Part shown: piece after piece, positions 61,439 to 64,000 of the stretch
Numbering within the stretch: position 1 is the stretch's first letter
Layout: every line of letters starts with the position of its first letter
NCBI RefSeq assembly: GCF_030063245.1
Contig: NZ_JASISR010000017.1
Span: 1-64,000, forward strand
DNA length: 64,000 nt
Direction of reading: 5' to 3'
DNA from: Paenarthrobacter sp. PH39-S1
GTDB lineage: Bacteria > Actinomycetota > Actinomycetes > Actinomycetales > Micrococcaceae
Translations under genes and position numbers: made by a program
The notes under the pieces: model-generated
Told to the model about the DNA's origin: nothing
Databases searched by the model: none
The model's input: the letters and a program-made list of their open reading frames with translations, nothing else

Positions 61439-62154
61439 AAGGGGACGAACCGTTTCCCGACCGGGAGCTGACCCTGCTCGCCGAGGGCCGCGTCGAGCTG
61501 CTCGGACGCATCCTGCGCAGCAGCAACGCAACCTTCCTTGTCCAAGTCTCCTGCGGCGACGACTCGGCCTGGGCGGTCTACAAGCCGGAGGCCGGGGAAC
61601 GGCCGCTGTCCGATTTTGAGCCTGGGCTGTACCGGCGGGAACGCGCGGCGTACCTGCTCAGTGAGTACCTGAAGTGGGGCATCGTGCCGGCAACCATGAT
61701 CCGCGAGGACTCCCCCTTGGGGATCGGGTCGCTGCAGCGGTTCATCGAGGGCGACGTGCGTGAGCACTACTTCACACTGTACGTGGACGCACCCGAGACC
61801 CATCGCGCCTTGTCGCAGATCGCCCTGTTCGATTGCATCGCCAACAACGCTGACCGCAAGAGCGGGCACGTGCTGCGCGGGCAGGACGGGCGGGTGTGGG
61901 GCATCGATCATGGGCTGTGCTTCTCGGCAGGGAACAAACTGCGCACCGTGATCTGGGACTTCGCAGGCGTTCCCATCCCCCGTGCCCTGCTTGAGAACAT
62001 CTCCCCGCTCGCCGACGCCGTGCCTCCCGACGTCGCCGAACTCCTCGACAGCGCGGAGGTCGCCGCCCTGCAGCGCCGGGTGCAGCGCTTGCTGCGCGAG
62101 CGGGTACTGCCGGTCGACCGCACCGGTATGCGTTACCCGTGGCCGCTCGTGTAA
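61435..62154 (+). CDS. SCO1664-type protein (PI3/PI4-kinase-like fold)
   Basis: 239 residues from the GTG at 61435, which overlaps the phosphatase stop (GTGA), so translation is coupled. Kinase-like features are NATFLVQVSCGDDSAWAVYK (Lys of the nucleotide pocket), LSQIALFDCIANNADRKSGH (D-x-IANNADRK catalytic loop) and VWGIDHGLCFSAGNKLRTV (metal-binding ID). ARVE-LLGRILRSSN at the start is the family signature (RVELLGRILRSSN). Members resemble phosphatidylinositol-kinase/HipA-like folds but no substrate is known. Conserved linkage to the histidine phosphatase suggests opposing phosphorylation steps. Confidence 0.88.
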   Translation: MKGDEPFPDRELTLLAEGRVELLGRILRSSNATFLVQVSCGDDSAWAVYKPEAGERPLSDFEPGLYRRERAAYLLSEYLKWGIVPATMIREDSPLGIGSLQRFIEGDVREHYFTLYVDAPETHRALSQIALFDCIANNADRKSGHVLRGQDGRVWGIDHGLCFSAGNKLRTVIWDFAGVPIPRALLENISPLADAVPPDVAELLDSAEVAALQRRVQRLLRERVLPVDRTGMRYPWPLV

Positions 62155-62235
62155 GCGGTGCGGACCGTTGCGAAAACTTCTCCCTATGGTCCCTGAAGCT
62201 GGACGCTGCGGATAACCTAGGGAAATGGAGGGCAG

Positions 62236-62709
62236 GTGAAGATCCGCAGTGCCGGCATTCTGCTGTACCGGCAGAGCGACGCCGGGCTGCAGGTGTGGAT
62301 TGCGCACATGGGTGGACCCTTTTGGGCCCGCAAGGACGCCGCAGCCTGGTCCATTCCCAAAGGTGAGTATCTGGAAGACGAGGATCCGCTGGCCGCCGCC
62401 CGGCGCGAGTTCGAGGAGGAAATGGGTGTCCCGCCGCCAGCCGCCGACTACCGATCCCTGGGCAGTTTCCGGCAATCCTCCGGCAAAGTCATCACGTTTT
62501 TCGCCGCCGAAGCGGACTTCCGGCCCGAACGGATTATCAGTAACACCTTCCTACTGGAGTGGCCCAAGGGCTCCGGGCGGGTCAGGCACTTTCCCGAGGT
62601 CGACGGCGCCGGCTGGTTCACCGAGCCCGAAGCCCGCACCAAGCTGGTCCGCGGCCAGCTGCCCGTCCTCGACTCACTGGTCCAGCGCGTCCAGGCTTCC
62701 GGGGGCTGA
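62236..62709 (+). CDS. NUDIX hydrolase
   Basis: 157 residues from a GTG at 62236 with GGAGG-like sequence upstream. The Nudix box is GEYLEDEDPLAAARREFEEE then MGV (about 40-62), matching GX5EX7REUXEEXGU. Start-region SAGILLYRQSDAGLQVWIAH and the WSIPKG strand fit small NUDIX proteins that hydrolyse nucleoside diphosphate derivatives. The stop codon lies in the stem of a hairpin, so the gene ends the transcript. Confidence 0.92.
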   Translation: MKIRSAGILLYRQSDAGLQVWIAHMGGPFWARKDAAAWSIPKGEYLEDEDPLAAARREFEEEMGVPPPAADYRSLGSFRQSSGKVITFFAAEADFRPERIISNTFLLEWPKGSGRVRHFPEVDGAGWFTEPEARTKLVRGQLPVLDSLVQRVQASGG

Positions 62710-62718
62710 AGAGCCCCC
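62701..62718 (+). terminator. Hairpin overlapping the NUDIX stop codon
   Basis: GGGGGCT (62701-62707) and AGCCCCC (62712-62718) form a perfect 7-bp stem with the 4-base loop GAAG; the TGA stop begins in the stem. No T tract follows. Confidence 0.6.
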
Positions 62719-63015
62719 ACCGTCAGCTCATAGCTGCCCTAGGACGCTCCGCATCCCCGGCATAGGCCTGGTTTTCTCGGCGCGCAGCTGCAATGAGCGA
62801 CCACAGACGGCCCTTTCCACCAGCGTTCCATCCAGCGTTCCATCCGCCGCGGATCGGCTTCCACCCACTACGGATCGACGCGAGGGGGCGCTTGGGCATG
62901 TCATGGCTAGCGTTTTGGGATTCCATCGTGCAGCTCCCTCACCCTGATGCTGGGGAAAACTTGGGCGCGAAGTGCCACCTCAGCCGCACGCCGGCCTTGC
63001 GTTATCGTTCAGAAG

Positions 63016-63903
63016 ATGACGACAACGACAAGGATGCCAGTGGCCCGGATCGGCATCTCCGGCTGGCGCTATGCCGGCTGGCGGGGCAGCTTTTACCCGC
63101 CCGGCCTGGCACAGCGCAGGGAACTTGAATACGCCGCCGCGGCACTGAATTCCATTGAGCTTAACGGTTCCTTCTACTCGCTGCAGCGCCCGTCGAGCTA
63201 CCTCCAGTGGGGCCTCGAGACGCCAACCAACTTCGAGTTCGCCATCAAGGGCGGACGGTTCATCACGCACATGCTCAGGCTGCGCAACGTCGACACCGCT
63301 CTTGCCAACTTTTTCGCCTCCGGGATGCTGGCCCTTGGCCCCAAGCTGGGCCCGGTGCTCTGGCAACTGCCGGAGCGGATAACCTTCGATGCCGAAGTCC
63401 TGGGGGCATTCCTGGGCCGCCTTCCGCACGGCACGGCAGCGGCCGCCGTCCTGGCCACCGGGCATGACGAGCGGCTCAAGGACCGCAACTGGACGGAAAC
63501 CGATGCAGACCGGCCGCTGCGCCACGCACTGGAGGTCAGGCATCCCAGCTTCGCCACCGAGGAGTGCTACGAACTGCTGCGCCGGCACAACGTCGCACTG
63601 GTGCTGGCCGACACCGCCGGCCGGTGGCCCTTCCTCTCCCGGGTGACCAGCGACTTTGTCTATGTCCGGCTGCACGGCGGGGAAGAGCTCTACGTTAGCG
63701 GATACAGCGATGAACAACTGGAGCAGTGGGCGCACCGGGTCCATGACTGGCTCTCCGGTGCGGGCTGCCCGGATGGCCAAGGACGGGACGTGTATGTCTA
63801 CTTCGACAACGACGTGAAGGTCCATGCGCCCTACAATGCAATGGAACTGGCCCGCCGTGTCCAGGCCCTTGGCGCTGCGCCGAAGTGCAGTGAAGGGCAG
63901 TAG
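63016..63903 (+). CDS. DUF72 domain-containing protein (YecE-like TIM barrel)
   Basis: 295 residues from the ATG at 63016 (MTTTTRMPVARIGISGWRYA); earlier in-frame starts are not followed by family sequence. DUF72 marks: GISGWRYAGWRGSFYPPGL, SIELNGSFYSLQRPSSYLQW, EFAIKGGRFITHMLRL, LGPVLWQLPERI, ALEVRHPSF and YVRLHGGEELY. The TIM-barrel fold is known from structures, the reaction is not. The ~300-base gap upstream holds no recognised gene. Followed by the IS701-like fragment. Confidence 0.9.
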   Translation: MTTTTRMPVARIGISGWRYAGWRGSFYPPGLAQRRELEYAAAALNSIELNGSFYSLQRPSSYLQWGLETPTNFEFAIKGGRFITHMLRLRNVDTALANFFASGMLALGPKLGPVLWQLPERITFDAEVLGAFLGRLPHGTAAAAVLATGHDERLKDRNWTETDADRPLRHALEVRHPSFATEECYELLRRHNVALVLADTAGRWPFLSRVTSDFVYVRLHGGEELYVSGYSDEQLEQWAHRVHDWLSGAGCPDGQGRDVYVYFDNDVKVHAPYNAMELARRVQALGAAPKCSEGQ

Positions 63904-63923
63904 CGTCTCCGCCTCCGGAGAGG

Positions 63924-64000
63924 ATGCAGCGCCTGTTCTCGACCACGGACTGGGACCCCGACGCGCTGCGCCATGACCTATGCTCCTACGTTGTCCAGCA
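63924..64000 (+). mobile_element. Start of an IS701-family transposase fragment, cut by the window edge
   Basis: The frame from 63924 reads MQRLFSTTDWDPDALRHDLC then SYVVQ, the segment that in IS701-family DDE transposases follows the N-terminal helices (family: QRFLSDA-WDADAVRD-LR-YVVE). The ~50 residues that normally precede it are absent after the end of the DUF72 gene, so the 5' end seems truncated. The rest lies outside the window. Confidence 0.6.

Overview
The window is GC-rich DNA with short intergenic gaps, frequent GTG/TTG starts and many 4-base ATGA/GTGA gene overlaps. Together with its gene content (beta-ketoadipate genes in one array, PucR/LacI/IclR regulators, a YciO-type protein, and DUF1992, histidine phosphatase and SCO1664-type genes) this points to a soil actinobacterium of the Arthrobacter/Pseudarthrobacter type (Micrococcaceae). 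That assignment is inference from gene content. There is no rRNA, no complete tRNA and no CRISPR array.

Layout. (1) 0-4.4 kb: an internally shortened MHS-type MFS transporter with an MBL-fold hydrolase, a PHP-domain protein and a YciO/Sua5-type protein, followed by a relic of phosphonoacetate hydrolase. (2) 4.9-17.3 kb: a two-operon catabolic locus. One operon (asparaginase-like amidohydrolase, NodB/PuuE-like deacetylase, MFS transporter, two SDRs, small Cys protein) faces a LacI-type regulator, with two palindromic operators between them. The second (PxpA, biotin carrier, biotin carboxylase, PxpB, PxpC) faces a PucR-type regulator. Read together they look like a pathway for taking up and opening cyclic imides or lactams and releasing their nitrogen; the substrate is unknown. 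(3) 17.5-26 kb: exported or cell-surface proteins (modular PKD metallophosphoesterase, Tat-type ferritin-like protein, lipoprotein phosphoesterase), a mercuric-reductase-like flavoprotein, a methyltransferase without a normal start codon and a decayed molybdopterin-oxidoreductase membrane gene. (4) 26.7-37.7 kb: an AarF/UbiB kinase, then one colinear array iclR-pobA-pcaH-pcaG-pcaB-pcaD-pcaC-pcaF-pcaI-pcaJ, a complete route from 4-hydroxybenzoate to succinyl-CoA and acetyl-CoA. (5) 37.8-42.8 kb: HrpB helicase, a 2-oxoglutarate/Fe(II)-type oxygenase and a 5'-3' exonuclease.

(6) 42.9-57.2 kb is a plastic zone. Intact genes (nitrilase-superfamily hydrolase, VOC protein, AI-2E-type exporter, CaCA exchanger, PAP2 phosphatase, DHA2 drug exporter) alternate with gene relics: aldehyde dehydrogenase, DUF1992, a second nitrilase, a pyridine-nucleotide oxidoreductase and an SRPBCC protein. 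It also holds a 3'-tRNA fragment that looks like an attachment-site scar, an AfsA-like (gamma-butyrolactone synthase family) gene with a TetR regulator and a divergent reductase-like gene, and a conspicuously AT-rich VOC gene. (7) 57.2-64 kb: a VWA/AAA+ pair, a histidine phosphatase coupled to an SCO1664-type protein, a NUDIX hydrolase, a DUF72 protein and, at the window edge, the start of an IS701-like transposase.

The two most interesting candidates are the imide/lactam-type catabolic locus (4.9-17.3 kb) and the AfsA-TetR-reductase signalling locus (53.6-56.2 kb). A recurring oddity is short perfect or near-perfect tandem duplications of 18-21 bp, several of them at gene ends.
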